Both the position numbers and the translations under genes were made by a program. Below, one piece after another: positions 1 to 8,688 of a stretch of DNA of 64,000 nt. The stretch lies in NCBI GenBank assembly GCA_963794265.1, contig CAWCDJ010000003.1, positions 620,001-684,000 on the forward strand. The letters run 5' to 3'. The stretch comes from CAWCDJ01 sp963794265. Lineage in GTDB: Bacteria > Acidobacteriota > Terriglobia > Bryobacterales > Bryobacteraceae. The notes beneath the pieces are model-generated. The model made no database searches. It saw only the letters and a program-made list of their open reading frames with translations, and was not told where the DNA came from. How positions within the stretch are numbered: position 1 is the first letter of the stretch; the number at the start of each line of letters is the position of its first letter.

Positions 1-153
1 ATCTCCATGGTGGGATGTTTCTACGGCCTGCGCACCAGCGGCGGAACCCAGGGGGTGGGCCGTTCGACCACCCAGGCCGTCGTGGCAGCCGACGTGCTGA
101 TTTTCATTCTCGATCTGCTGCTGACGAAGATTTTCGTCAGCCAGGCCCCATGA
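1..153 (+). CDS. mlaE: MlaE-type lipid ABC permease, C-terminal fragment
   Basis: Only the last 50 codons are inside the window; the frame is open at base 1 and stops at TGA 151-153. The visible part carries GCFYGLRTSGG, then GVGRSTTQAVV and a final hydrophobic helix, which is the conserved C-terminus of MlaE/YrbE permeases of MCE lipid-transport systems. Its stop overlaps the start of the ATPase gene, and an MCE-domain gene follows. The order permease, ATPase, MCE protein is that of an Mla operon, which moves phospholipid between the inner and outer membranes. The N-terminal part lies upstream of the window. Confidence 0.9.
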   Translation: MSMVGCFYGLRTSGGTQGVGRSTTQAVVAADVLIFILDLLLTKIFVSQAP

Positions 154-977
154 TGACCGGCGATGCGCGTGTCCCCATTCTCCGCTTCGACCATGTGACC
201 GTCATCTACGACGGCGCGGAAGTACTCTCGGACATTTCCTTCGAAGCTTTCGAAGGGAACTCGCGAGTCATTCTGGGAGCCGCCGGAAGCGGAAAAACCG
301 TGCTCCTCAAGACCGCGCTCGCTTTGATCAAGCCGGACCGGGGTGCCGTTTTCGCATTCGGCAGAGACCTGACCACGGCTTCCGAACGCGAACTTTTCGA
401 GATTCGCAGCAAGATCGGCATGCTGTTCCAGGAGGGCGCGCTGTTCGACTCGCTCACCATCGAGGAGAACGTGGCGTACCCGCTGATCAACCAGCCCTCG
501 ATTCACTGCCCGCCCGAAGAACTGGTGCCGCGGGTCAGCGAGGCGCTCGAGTTCGTGGAACTCGGTGGTACGCTCGAAAAGTTCCCCAGCGAGCTTTCCG
601 GAGGCATGCGGCGCCGCGCCGCCATTGCGCGGGCTGTAGTCACCGCGCCGCCCCTGCTGCTCTATGATTCGCCCACCGCCGGTCTCGACCCCATCACGGC
701 CCACACTATCATTGCGCTCCTCATCAAGGAGCGGGACCTGAGCCAGACGACGACGCTCGTGGTTACCCACCGGTACCAGGACGGGAACCTGATCGCCAAT
801 TTTCGCTACAATTCGGAACAAGGGCGCCTGGAGCCGGTCCGCCACGGGGACGGGCGGCGCACGCAGACCACGTTCATGGTACTGCGGGAAGGCCGTTTGG
901 TCTTCGAAGGCGACCAGAACCGGCTGGAAACCTCTACCGACCCCTATGTCCGCAAATTCGTAAAGCCACGGGAATAG
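150..977 (+). CDS. mlaF: MlaF-type ABC transporter ATPase
   Basis: 275-residue nucleotide-binding subunit that would power the MlaE permease. Walker A is GAAGSGKT (about residues 43-50), the Q-loop Gln is near 94, the signature LSGGM is at 149-153 and the H-loop His is near 207. Walker B reads LLLYDSPTAGLDP, so the usual catalytic Glu after the Asp is Ser (residue 174). The open frame extends back to base 15, but that stretch is the mlaE coding region, so I start at ATG 150, which overlaps the mlaE stop; ATG 153 is equally possible. A stretch after the H-loop (about 210-245) is longer than usual. The MCE gene begins 3 bp downstream. Confidence 0.92.
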   Translation: MMTGDARVPILRFDHVTVIYDGAEVLSDISFEAFEGNSRVILGAAGSGKTVLLKTALALIKPDRGAVFAFGRDLTTASERELFEIRSKIGMLFQEGALFDSLTIEENVAYPLINQPSIHCPPEELVPRVSEALEFVELGGTLEKFPSELSGGMRRRAAIARAVVTAPPLLLYDSPTAGLDPITAHTIIALLIKERDLSQTTTLVVTHRYQDGNLIANFRYNSEQGRLEPVRHGDGRRTQTTFMVLREGRLVFEGDQNRLETSTDPYVRKFVKPRE

Positions 978-980
978 AAG

Positions 981-2054
981 ATGCCCGAACGCGCGAGAGT
1001 CCGTTGGTCGCAACTGAAGGTCGGGGTGATTGCGCTGGCCGCCTTCACCATACTCTTCGTCCTCGTCTTCCTGCTGACCAGTTCCAAAGGCATCTTCCGG
1101 ACCTATGTGACGCTGTATACCTACATGGAAGATGCCGCCGGTCTTGCGGACGGCACGGCAGTACGGTTGAACGGTTTCACTATCGGGTACCTGGACCATG
1201 TGGAGCTGACCAATTCCCGGAATCCCAGCAACGCGGTCCGGTTCGACATGCGGGTGAAGCCGCAGTATCTCGCCGATATCCCGGTGGATTCGGTGGCCGA
1301 GATCAGCGCCGCCAACCTGCTGGGGGACAAGTTCCTGAACATCATGCGCGGCAAGTCAACCCAGAACGTGAAGCCGGGTGCGACGCTGCCGAGCTTGCAG
1401 GGGCAGGACATTCCGGAGCTGATGGCGCAAAGCGCGAATCTGCTGAAGTCGTTCCAGACCATCGTCAACCGCGTGGATAACCTGCTGGCCGGCGTGGAGG
1501 CGGGCAAAGGCAATATCGGATTGTTGTTGAAGGACCGCGAGCTCTACGACCGCATGAACGGCATCGCTTCGGAAGGGCAGAAACTCCTGGCGGATGTACG
1601 CAACGGCAACGGAACCATCAGCAAGTTGATCTACAGTGACGAGCTGTACAAAGAGATCCGCTCTCCGCTCCAGCGCATCGACGCCATGATGGCAGACTTG
1701 CAAGCCGGCCAGGGTACCGCCGGCAAGCTGCTCAAAGATCCGGCGCTGTTCAACGAAGCGCAAGCAACGCTGGCGGAGATCCACGGCCTGGTCACGGATT
1801 TGAACGCGGGTAAGGGCACCGCCGGAAAGTTGCTCAAGGACGAGCAGCTCTATCACCGGCTGGATACTCTCGTCGCGAAGTTCAACACCACGGTCGATAA
1901 GATCAATTCGGGGCAGGGCACAATCGGACAGCTCGTGGTGAACCCGCAGCTTTACGATTCGCTCAATTCCACGACTCACGAGCTCCAGGGGCTGGTGAAG
2001 GATATCCGCGCCAACCCGAAGAAGTTCCTTACCCTGAGGCTCGCGCTGTTTTGA
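981..2054 (+). CDS. mlaD: MCE-domain (MlaD-like) lipid-binding protein with C-terminal 34-residue repeats
   Basis: 357 residues. A single N-terminal membrane anchor (about residues 13-33) is followed by an MCE domain (about 38-130) with the typical AAGLADGTAVRLNG segment. This is the periplasmic lipid-binding partner of MlaE/MlaF. The C-terminal half is unusual: residues 171-340 form five units of exactly 34 residues, each carrying a G-x-G-[NT] turn and a KLLKD-x-x-LY-like stretch, probably helical and able to form an oligomeric tunnel or needle as in other long MCE proteins (inference). The gene starts 3 bp after mlaF and its TGA overlaps the TTG start of the next gene. Confidence 0.92.
   Translation: MPERARVRWSQLKVGVIALAAFTILFVLVFLLTSSKGIFRTYVTLYTYMEDAAGLADGTAVRLNGFTIGYLDHVELTNSRNPSNAVRFDMRVKPQYLADIPVDSVAEISAANLLGDKFLNIMRGKSTQNVKPGATLPSLQGQDIPELMAQSANLLKSFQTIVNRVDNLLAGVEAGKGNIGLLLKDRELYDRMNGIASEGQKLLADVRNGNGTISKLIYSDELYKEIRSPLQRIDAMMADLQAGQGTAGKLLKDPALFNEAQATLAEIHGLVTDLNAGKGTAGKLLKDEQLYHRLDTLVAKFNTTVDKINSGQGTIGQLVVNPQLYDSLNSTTHELQGLVKDIRANPKKFLTLRLALF
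1491..2000 (+). repeat. Five in-frame 34-residue repeats in the MCE protein
   Basis: The G-x-G turns fall at residues 175, 209, 243, 277 and 311, an exact period of 34 residues (102 bp). The DNA copies have diverged, so the repeat is conserved mainly at protein level. Confidence 0.85.
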
Positions 2055-2872
2055 GTTCCCGAAAGCGCCTGGTGGTGAACGCTGACGATTTCGGCTTCAC
2101 GCCCGACGTCAACGAAGGAATCGTCGAGGCCCATCGCCGCGGCATTCTGACCGCGACCACCTTGATGGCGAACGGCGATGCGTTTGATGATGCCGCCGGC
2201 CGCGCGCGCGAAGCTCCGACTCTCGACATCGGCTGCCATCTCGTGCTGATCGGCGGGCGCTCGCTGGTGTCGGGAAAGGCGCTGCCCGTGAGCGTCCCGC
2301 AGCTCATGGCCGCGCTCGCTTGCCGCGAAATCCGGCCTTACGAAGAACTGGCGGCGCAAATCCGGCGCATCCTGGACGCGGGTGTGCGCCCCACGCACCT
2401 TGACACCCACAAGCACACTCACCTGGCGCCGCCGGTCCTCGAAGCCGTGGCCCGGTTGGGTGAGGAATTCGACATCCGATGGGTGCGGCGGCCGTTCGAT
2501 TTTCCGCTGAATGCGCTGCGCGGCGCCGTCCCAACTTTGAAGCGGATCACCAGCCGTGCCATGGGCCTGCTGCGCCGGCGGTTCCACAGGGTGCTCGAAC
2601 GGCACGGCTGCCGGACTACCGACCACTTCGCCGGCTTCCAGATCACCGGCCGCTTCCGCACCACCGAACTGGTAGAACTGCTGGGCGCGATTCCGCCGGG
2701 CACCACCGAATTCATGTGCCACCCCGGCCGCTGCGGCCCGGCGCTGCGGGCCGCCCGCACGCGCCTCAAAGAGAGCCGCGAGCACGAACTCGAAGCGTTG
2801 ATCGCGCCCGAGACGCGCGCAGGGCTCGAAAGCAACGGAATCGAACTGGTGAATTACGGCGGGCTCCAGTAG
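2051..2872 (+). CDS. YdjC/ChbG-family carbohydrate deacetylase (HpnK-like)
   Basis: 273 residues. It belongs to the YdjC family of metal-dependent amidohydrolases that remove acetyl groups from N-acetylated sugars; the N-terminus NADDFG (10-15), His63 and HLDTHKH (116-122) supply the metal-binding residues seen in the family. HpnK in hopanoid clusters is a close relative, but no other hopanoid gene is here, so the substrate is unknown. Translation most likely starts at TTG 2051, which overlaps the mlaD stop (TTGA), implying translational coupling. It may act on a lipid-linked sugar, given its place in the lipid-transport operon (inference). Confidence 0.85.
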   Translation: MSSRKRLVVNADDFGFTPDVNEGIVEAHRRGILTATTLMANGDAFDDAAGRAREAPTLDIGCHLVLIGGRSLVSGKALPVSVPQLMAALACREIRPYEELAAQIRRILDAGVRPTHLDTHKHTHLAPPVLEAVARLGEEFDIRWVRRPFDFPLNALRGAVPTLKRITSRAMGLLRRRFHRVLERHGCRTTDHFAGFQITGRFRTTELVELLGAIPPGTTEFMCHPGRCGPALRAARTRLKESREHELEALIAPETRAGLESNGIELVNYGGLQ

Positions 2873-2894
2873 GGTAGGCCTCCTGGCCTGCCCG
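2869..2894. repeat. Dispersed hairpin repeat, copy 1 (probable bidirectional terminator)
   Basis: A 26-bp element containing GGTAGGCC and GGCCTGCC arms around a short loop. The same 26 bp recurs at 35909-35934 with one mismatch. It sits exactly between two convergent genes, and includes the stop codon of the YdjC gene. Confidence 0.7.
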
Positions 2895-2897
2895 GCT

Positions 2898-3920
2898 TTA
2901 TTCCAACCGCCGGCTGACGATCGAGCCGTTCTCTTCCCAAGCCGCCAGCACGCCGCCATCGGGTAGAGTCACCACAGCCGGAAATGCGCCGTTAGCGCTC
3001 ACCTCCCTTGGCGCGCGCTCCCCCGGCACAAGTGCTTCGATCGCCTTGCCAGCGGACCAGATGACATAAGCACCCTTGCGGTTGGCCGCCAGCGCGGGGT
3101 CCTGGCCCGCGCCCAGGTCGCGCTCCGGCCGCCCCTGCCCGGCCAGGTAGACATCGTGTTCCCGGCGCCAGGCGGTGATGACGCCGCCGTCCAGGGCCGC
3201 GATGCCGCCGCCATCCATGGGGCAGGCGTCCAGCTTCCAGGTGCCTTCGCCCTGCTTCACCGGCTTCGAGACCGGCTTGCCGCCGTAGAGGCGCATCACG
3301 TAGAAATCGCGCGCGCCGTCGATCACGTTGCGCCACATTATCGCGAACTCTCCGCCGCCCAGCGGCACCAGCGAGGGGTGGCAGCACTGGCAGATGGTGC
3401 CCGAGGGCGATTGGTAAAGCAACAGGTTTGCCGACCAGGTGAGGCCGTCGTCCTCGGAGAATGCGCCCCACAGGCGCTTGCCGCCCGGAATCCGGTCGTC
3501 GAGCCACACCGCCTCGACCTCTCCTGTGCCATCGGCGGCCATGGCGTGCAAGCCCTCTCGCGCGGCGGTCGGCCGGTCGTCGATTACCGCCGGCTTCGAC
3601 CAGGTGCGGCCGTGGTCCGTAGATCGCCAGCAGTACAGATCGCTGTCCGCCGCGGCCGCGCTGACGAGAATGACGCCGCGGCTGATCACGACCCTCGGTC
3701 CCCGGTGCCGGCCCAGCAGCAGTTTCGGCAATTCCGCCACCCTGGCGGGTGGCCGGAAGGAGCGGCCGTCGTCCGAAGAGAGGGCCAGCCAAATCGAGTC
3801 ACCGCTGCCGAACACCAGCGCGACCTCTCCTCGCGCGGCAGCCAATTGGGGCTGCCGGTTCGGTTGGGGCGGCAGCACAGGCTGAAGGTGCAGGGCAAGC
3901 AGAATGGCAGACAGCAGCAT
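2898..3920 (-). CDS. Secreted sialidase-like BNR-repeat protein
   Basis: 340 residues with an N-terminal signal peptide (about 1-20). Three Asp-box motifs of the S-x-D-x-G-x-[ST]-[FW] type are visible at about 48-55, 100-107 and 155-162, and a CQCCHPS segment follows near 177-183, as in bacterial sialidase-superfamily proteins. This predicts a six-bladed beta-propeller that acts on, or binds, glycans outside the cytoplasm. Asp boxes are structural, so the enzymatic activity and sugar specificity cannot be read from them. It lies 30 bp downstream of another secreted protein on the same strand and converges with the YdjC gene. Confidence 0.8.
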   Translation of the reverse strand: MLLSAILLALHLQPVLPPQPNRQPQLAAARGEVALVFGSGDSIWLALSSDDGRSFRPPARVAELPKLLLGRHRGPRVVISRGVILVSAAAADSDLYCWRSTDHGRTWSKPAVIDDRPTAAREGLHAMAADGTGEVEAVWLDDRIPGGKRLWGAFSEDDGLTWSANLLLYQSPSGTICQCCHPSLVPLGGGEFAIMWRNVIDGARDFYVMRLYGGKPVSKPVKQGEGTWKLDACPMDGGGIAALDGGVITAWRREHDVYLAGQGRPERDLGAGQDPALAANRKGAYVIWSAGKAIEALVPGERAPREVSANGAFPAVVTLPDGGVLAAWEENGSIVSRRLE

Positions 3921-3950
3921 GGTATCGATTATTGTCCTACGGGAGCCGAG

Positions 3951-4655
3951 CTATCTGCCGATGCGCGCCAGGACCTGCCGGATTGCTGTCAGAACCGTTG
4001 GACTTTCCGGAAACGCCGTATCGTCGTTGGCCTGCGGTACGACGATCAGGCCTCCGGCCCGGAAGCGGGCGGCCGGCGCATCTCCGCCCATCGCCAGAAT
4101 CGCTACCTGTTTGCCGAACGCGATCGCCTGAACCGGATACGCCGGCGGGGTCTCGTTCCGGCGCTCGAGTCCGTGCTCCGGCTCGACCACCTGAAAGGCG
4201 CTGCGAATTGGCGAGTGCACGGCCGTTCCGCCGGAGCACCCGGCGAACCCCAAAGGGAAGAAGACGGCCTGGCATTGCCCTTCGGTCGAGGTGATCGTGA
4301 CCCGCGAGCCGTCGAAGAACACGCGCGCCGGCTCCAGGCTGCCCAGGGCCGCGGCGATGGCGGTTATGGCTTCCGAGGGTGCCGGCGGCCCGGAAGCGGC
4401 GGAGTGCAGCAGAATCGCGGCCCGGCTGAGCGGATAGGCTTTCAGCAATTGCGCGGCGATGAAATCCGCCGCCGTGAGCGTGATGGTGAAGCGCGCTTCC
4501 GCGATCACCGCCCGGTTACCCTGCCGGTCTTCCAGCACGACCGCTTTCACCCGGCCGGCCTCGGCTGTTCCTACGCGGTACGCCGGCGCGGCCGCCGCCA
4601 GGCCGCAGCTAATAGCGATACAGCCAGCGAGCCTTCTCCAGCACTTTTTCGACAT
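3951..4655 (-). CDS. Secreted protein, distantly like the neutral ceramidase N-terminal domain
   Basis: About 234 residues if started at ATG 4655, which gives a clean signal peptide (SKKCWRRLAGCIAISCGL then an Ala-rich cleavage region). An in-frame ATG at 4676 would add seven residues. The start overlaps the end of the E1 beta gene by 47 bp. Internal segments such as VKAVVLEDRQGNRAVIAEA and a later VQAIAFGKQVAILAMGGDA resemble the N-terminal domain of neutral/alkaline ceramidase-like proteins common in Acidobacteria, but the metal-binding histidines of true ceramidases are not obvious. Treat the family link as tentative; it could be a receptor-like or inactive relative. Confidence 0.6.
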   Translation of the reverse strand: MSKKCWRRLAGCIAISCGLAAAAPAYRVGTAEAGRVKAVVLEDRQGNRAVIAEARFTITLTAADFIAAQLLKAYPLSRAAILLHSAASGPPAPSEAITAIAAALGSLEPARVFFDGSRVTITSTEGQCQAVFFPLGFAGCSGGTAVHSPIRSAFQVVEPEHGLERRNETPPAYPVQAIAFGKQVAILAMGGDAPAARFRAGGLIVVPQANDDTAFPESPTVLTAIRQVLARIGR

Positions 4656-5580
4656 TGGGCAGAAACGCCTCTTCAAGCGGAGGGCTGAAGGGCACCGGGG
4701 TATCGGGCGCGGTGACCCGCACGACCGGGCCGTCCAGGTATTCGAAAACGCTCTCCGTGATGCTGACGGCGAGTTCGCCGGCCAGCCCAGCCGTCCGCGT
4801 GTCCTCGTGCAGCAGCAGCACCTTCGAGGTCTTCTTGACGCTCTCGCACACCGTCTCGCGGTCGAGCGGCAGCAGCGTCCGCAGGTCCACCACCTCGACC
4901 GAGACGCCCTCTCCGGCCAGTTTATCGGCGGATTCGAGCGCCACCCACACCATCGCGCCGTACGTCACGATGGTCAGGTCGCGGCCTTCGCGCACCACCC
5001 TGGCCTTGCCGATCGGCACCGTGTACTCTTCGGCCGGCAGATCTTCCTTGATGCGGCGGTAGAGGCCCTTGTGTTCGAGGAAGATCACCGGGTCGTTATC
5101 GCGGATGGAAGCTTTGATCAGCCCCTTGGCGTCGTACGCCGTGGCGGGCGCCACTACTTTCAGCCCGGGCGTCTTGACGAACCACATCTCCGGGTTCTGC
5201 GAGTGGAACGGGCCGCCGTGAACGCCTCCGCCCGAGGGGGCGCGAATCACGATCGGCACCGCGGCGCCCCACCGATAGCGGCACTTGGCGGCGAAATTCA
5301 CGATCTGGTCGAAGCCGCAGGAAATGAAATCCGCGAACTGCATCTCGGCCACCGGCCGCAGGCCCAGGAAGGAAGCGCCGATGGCCGCGCCCACGATGCC
5401 GGCTTCCGAAATGGGAGTATCCACCACGCGCTTTTCGCCGAAATGTTCGATGAACCCCGCGGTCACCTTGAAAGCGCCGCCGTACACGCCGATATCTTCT
5501 CCCAGGAGAAAGACGTTCGGGTCGCGCTCCATCTCTTCCCAGAGACCTTCTCGAATCGCTTCCAGGTAAGTTGTGGGCAT
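4609..5580 (-). CDS. pdhB: 2-oxoacid (pyruvate-type) dehydrogenase E1 component, beta subunit
   Basis: 323 residues, the usual length for E1 beta. The N-terminal NVFLLGEDIG segment holds the Glu (about residue 28) that activates thiamine diphosphate, and the C-terminal transketolase domain is complete. With the alpha subunit it forms the thiamine-dependent decarboxylase that feeds acyl groups to a lipoyl E2. It starts 3 bp after the alpha gene. No E2 or E3 gene is nearby, so pyruvate, branched-chain or acetoin specificity is not settled by context; the symbol reflects the commonest family. Confidence 0.88.
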   Translation of the reverse strand: MPTTYLEAIREGLWEEMERDPNVFLLGEDIGVYGGAFKVTAGFIEHFGEKRVVDTPISEAGIVGAAIGASFLGLRPVAEMQFADFISCGFDQIVNFAAKCRYRWGAAVPIVIRAPSGGGVHGGPFHSQNPEMWFVKTPGLKVVAPATAYDAKGLIKASIRDNDPVIFLEHKGLYRRIKEDLPAEEYTVPIGKARVVREGRDLTIVTYGAMVWVALESADKLAGEGVSVEVVDLRTLLPLDRETVCESVKKTSKVLLLHEDTRTAGLAGELAVSITESVFEYLDGPVVRVTAPDTPVPFSPPLEEAFLPNVEKVLEKARWLYRY

Positions 5581-5583
5581 CGG

Positions 5584-6594
5584 TCAGCAGTTCTCGTAAA
5601 CGTCGTCAAGCAGCGTGGAGGCGTCCGGGTAGGGGCTCTTCTCGGCCCACTCGACGGCTTCGTCCACTTCCTTGCGGATGGCGGCGTGGATGGCGTCGAT
5701 GGCTGCCTGGCCGGCCCATTTCCGGGCGATCATTTTGGCTTCCAGGCGCTTGATGGGGTCCTGCTTCTCCCACTCTTCGAACAGTCCCTTGGGAACGTAA
5801 TGGGCGGCATCGTGCGCCGAGTGGCCGGTCATGCGAAACGTCTTGCACTCGAGCAGGTAGGGGCCGCTACCGGCGCGGGCGTGGGCCAGCGCGCGGCGGG
5901 TAGCGGCGTGAACCGCCAGAACGTCGTTGCCATCCACCACTTCGGCCGGCATCCCATACGCCGGAGCCCTGTCAGCCACATTGGCGCAGGCCATTTGCGC
6001 GGAAAGGGGAGTCGAATACGCGTACTGGTTGTTGTTGCAGATGAAAATCACCGGAAGCTTTTGAACGCTGGCGAGGTTGACGCCTTCGTGCCAGTCGCCG
6101 CGGCTGGTGGAGCCGTCGCCGAAGTAGGAAAACGCGACGCCGCTCCTGCCCAGGTACCGTAAGGCCAGTCCGACTCCCGCGGCCACCGGGACGGTCGCCG
6201 CCAGGGCGCTGATGATGGAGACGACCCCCTGCTTGAGATCTCCCATGTGCATGTTGCCGTCGCGCCCGCGGGTGAGGCCGTCCGCCCGCCCCATGTACTG
6301 GGCGAAGATCCGGTTGACCGGCACCCCCCGGATGAACATCACCGCCATGTCGCGATGCGAGGGCAGCATGACGTCGTCGGGGCCCGAGAGCAGGGCCGTC
6401 CCGACCGGAATCGCCTCCTGCCCGCGGCCCACGTAAACACCGCCCAAAATCTTGCCCTGGCGATACAGTTTGCGCTCGATCCGGTCCTCGACTTCACGCA
6501 TCAGTGCCATATAATACAGGCACTTCCGTGAAAGTTCGGCCTGTTCGCCTGAGTTGTTTTTCCTGTGCGGAGTAGTAGCTTGTGCCGCGCCCAT
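5584..6594 (-). CDS. pdhA: 2-oxoacid (pyruvate-type) dehydrogenase E1 component, alpha subunit
   Basis: 336 residues. The thiamine diphosphate motif begins with GDGSTSRGDWHEG (about 159-171) and ends with NNN near 187-189. The substrate-site SHRDM lies near 79-83, and a YSTPLSAQ loop follows the cofactor motif. It pairs with the beta subunit 3 bp downstream to make an alpha2beta2 E1. A GAGGGG ribosome-binding site precedes ATG 6594. On the minus strand TATACT (plus coordinates 6629-6634) is a possible -10 box, without a convincing -35. Confidence 0.88.
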   Translation of the reverse strand: MGAAQATTPHRKNNSGEQAELSRKCLYYMALMREVEDRIERKLYRQGKILGGVYVGRGQEAIPVGTALLSGPDDVMLPSHRDMAVMFIRGVPVNRIFAQYMGRADGLTRGRDGNMHMGDLKQGVVSIISALAATVPVAAGVGLALRYLGRSGVAFSYFGDGSTSRGDWHEGVNLASVQKLPVIFICNNNQYAYSTPLSAQMACANVADRAPAYGMPAEVVDGNDVLAVHAATRRALAHARAGSGPYLLECKTFRMTGHSAHDAAHYVPKGLFEEWEKQDPIKRLEAKMIARKWAGQAAIDAIHAAIRKEVDEAVEWAEKSPYPDASTLLDDVYENC

Positions 6595-6672
6595 GCGAAT
6601 CCCCTCGCCCAGCGTATCGGTAAGGTGTAGTATAACGCCTTTCCGCAGACCGGGATACGGCCAGTTACCGCT

Positions 6673-6732
6673 CCCGCTCCCTCACGGCCGCGGCTCTTTG
6701 ATCGCGTGACGGACAGAGCCGGTGAGGCGGCG
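6673..6732. repeat. REP-like palindromic repeat, copy A (degraded)
   Basis: Bases 6673-6697 match the dispersed motif CCCGCTCCCTCACGG followed by a CGCGGCTCT tail. A decayed inverted arm (ACAGAGCC...GTGAGGCGG) follows at 6713-6730. It lies in the 228-bp gap between the divergent pdhA and GH2 genes. Related copies are at 20606, 39586, 54466 and 60427. Confidence 0.65.
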
Positions 6733-6822
6733 GTCAGCTCTCGTTGTATTCCGCACACAGCGGCGTGTTGGAAAGCGGCGTCGCCCGGGCCCCCGCCATT
6801 ACCCTGAGAGAAGGAGTCTCGA

Positions 6823-8688
6823 TTGAACGGAGCCCACGGATATCCCCGCCCCCAGTTGGAACGTGAGGAGTGGTTCAGCCTGGATGGCGAATGGGAGTTC
6901 GCAACCGACCGGGATGCCACCTGCGAACTGCCGGACCAGCCGGAATTCCGGCAGCGAATCCAGGTGCCGTTTGCGCCCGAAACGGCGGCCAGCGGCATCG
7001 GCGATACCTCGTTCTACCGTGCCTGCTGGTACCGGCGCCGTTTCGAGGCGCCCCGCCTCGAACCCGGACAGCGCCTGTTCCTGCACTTCGGCGCGATCGA
7101 TTATGCGGCCAAAGTGTGGCTGAACGGACACGTGGTGGCGGAGCACGAGGGCGGCTACACCCCGTTTTCCGCGGATCTGACGGACTATTGCGAACCCGGG
7201 GCCGGCAACGTGGTGGTGGTTCGCGCCGAAGACGACCCGGCCGATCTCTCCAAGCCGCGCGGCAAGCAGGATTGGCAGCTTCATCCCCATTCGATCTGGT
7301 ATCCGCGCACCACCGGCATCTGGCAATCGGTGTGGCTCGAGCGTTTGCCTTCCTCCCATATCTCCTTTTTGCGCTGGACACCGAACGTCGAGCGCTGGGA
7401 GATCGGCCTGGAAACCTGGATCGCCGGCGAGCGGCGCCCCGGCCTGCGCCTGAACGTCAGGCTGTGGGCCGGGGAAGCGGTGCTGGCCGAGGATTCCTAC
7501 CTGGTGCTGGCGGGCGGAGTTCACCGGCGCATCGCCCTGAGCGACCCCGGAATCGACGACTACCGCAACGAACTGCTCTGGAGCCCCGCCACCCCCACCC
7601 TGATCCACGCCGACCTGACGCTAGTGGCCCCGGATGGCGCCGTGCTCGACCACGTCCGCAGCTACGCCGCGCTGCGCTCCATCGGGGCGCAGGGCGACAA
7701 ATTCGTGTTGAACGGCCGCCCTTACCAGCTCCGCATGGTGCTCGACCAGGGCTACTGGCCGGAGACCGGGATCACCGCGCCCTCCGACGAGGCCTATCGC
7801 CGCGACGTGGAACTGGCCAAGGCCATGGGGTTCAACGGCGTCCGCAAACATCAGAAGATCGAGTCTCCGCGCTACCTGTATTGGGCGGACACTCTCGGCC
7901 TGCTCGTGTGGGAGGAGATGCCCAGCGCCTACCGCTACAACAAAACGTCCATCGAACGCCTGGCGCGCGAGTGGACCGCGGTTGTCGATCGGGATGCCAG
8001 CCACCCTTCGATCGTCGCCTGGGTTCCGTTCAACGAATCCTGGGGCGTACCCGACCTGCCCGACAGCCCCGCCCAGCGGCACTACGTGCAGGCGCTCTAC
8101 CATCTCACGAAAACGCTGGACCCCAGCCGCCCCGTGATCGGTAACGACGGATGGGAAAGCGTGGCCACGGACGTCATCGGGATCCACGACTACGACGACG
8201 ACCCCGAACGCATCCAAAGGCGCTACACGGTGGACGAGATTCCGCGCCTCTTCAAGCGCGAGCGGCCCGGCGGGCGCCTGCTGATGCTCGCTGATCCGGG
8301 GCAGGAGCAGCCCATCATGCTGACCGAATTCGGAGGCATCGCCTTTTCGCCCGATGCCGCCGGAACGTGGGGGTATTCGAGGGCCTCGAGCGCCGAGGAT
8401 TTCGCCCGCCGCTACATGCGGCTGCTCCAGGTGGTGCGCAACCTGCCGGTGCTCGCGGGTTTCTGTTACACCCAGTTCGCCGACACCTACCAGGAAGCCA
8501 ACGGGCTGCTGAGCGCCGACCGTACGGCCAAAATTCCGATCGAAACCATTGCGCTGGCCACGCGCGGGCCCCGCACCAAGCGCGATTTCCAGCTCGAGTG
8601 GGAGTGGCGCGAGCGCCTGATGAATACGCAGCGGCAGCAATACATGATTCCGCAGGAGGACCACCAGACCGCCCATGAACCCCGGTAA
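6823..8688 (+). CDS. Glycoside hydrolase family 2 (beta-galactosidase/glucuronidase-like)
   Basis: 621 residues: an N-terminal jelly-roll sugar-binding domain (about 1-170), an immunoglobulin-like domain (about 175-285) and a TIM barrel (about 290-590). The GH2 acid/base Glu is in PFNESWG (residue 405) and the nucleophile Glu in LTEFGG (residue 502). No signal peptide is seen, so it probably acts in the cytoplasm on imported oligosaccharides. The start is TTG 6823, supported by AGGAG six bases upstream. It overlaps the next glycosidase gene by 14 bp, so the two are coupled. Exact sugar specificity cannot be called. Confidence 0.88.
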   Translation: MNGAHGYPRPQLEREEWFSLDGEWEFATDRDATCELPDQPEFRQRIQVPFAPETAASGIGDTSFYRACWYRRRFEAPRLEPGQRLFLHFGAIDYAAKVWLNGHVVAEHEGGYTPFSADLTDYCEPGAGNVVVVRAEDDPADLSKPRGKQDWQLHPHSIWYPRTTGIWQSVWLERLPSSHISFLRWTPNVERWEIGLETWIAGERRPGLRLNVRLWAGEAVLAEDSYLVLAGGVHRRIALSDPGIDDYRNELLWSPATPTLIHADLTLVAPDGAVLDHVRSYAALRSIGAQGDKFVLNGRPYQLRMVLDQGYWPETGITAPSDEAYRRDVELAKAMGFNGVRKHQKIESPRYLYWADTLGLLVWEEMPSAYRYNKTSIERLAREWTAVVDRDASHPSIVAWVPFNESWGVPDLPDSPAQRHYVQALYHLTKTLDPSRPVIGNDGWESVATDVIGIHDYDDDPERIQRRYTVDEIPRLFKRERPGGRLLMLADPGQEQPIMLTEFGGIAFSPDAAGTWGYSRASSAEDFARRYMRLLQVVRNLPVLAGFCYTQFADTYQEANGLLSADRTAKIPIETIALATRGPRTKRDFQLEWEWRERLMNTQRQQYMIPQEDHQTAHEPR

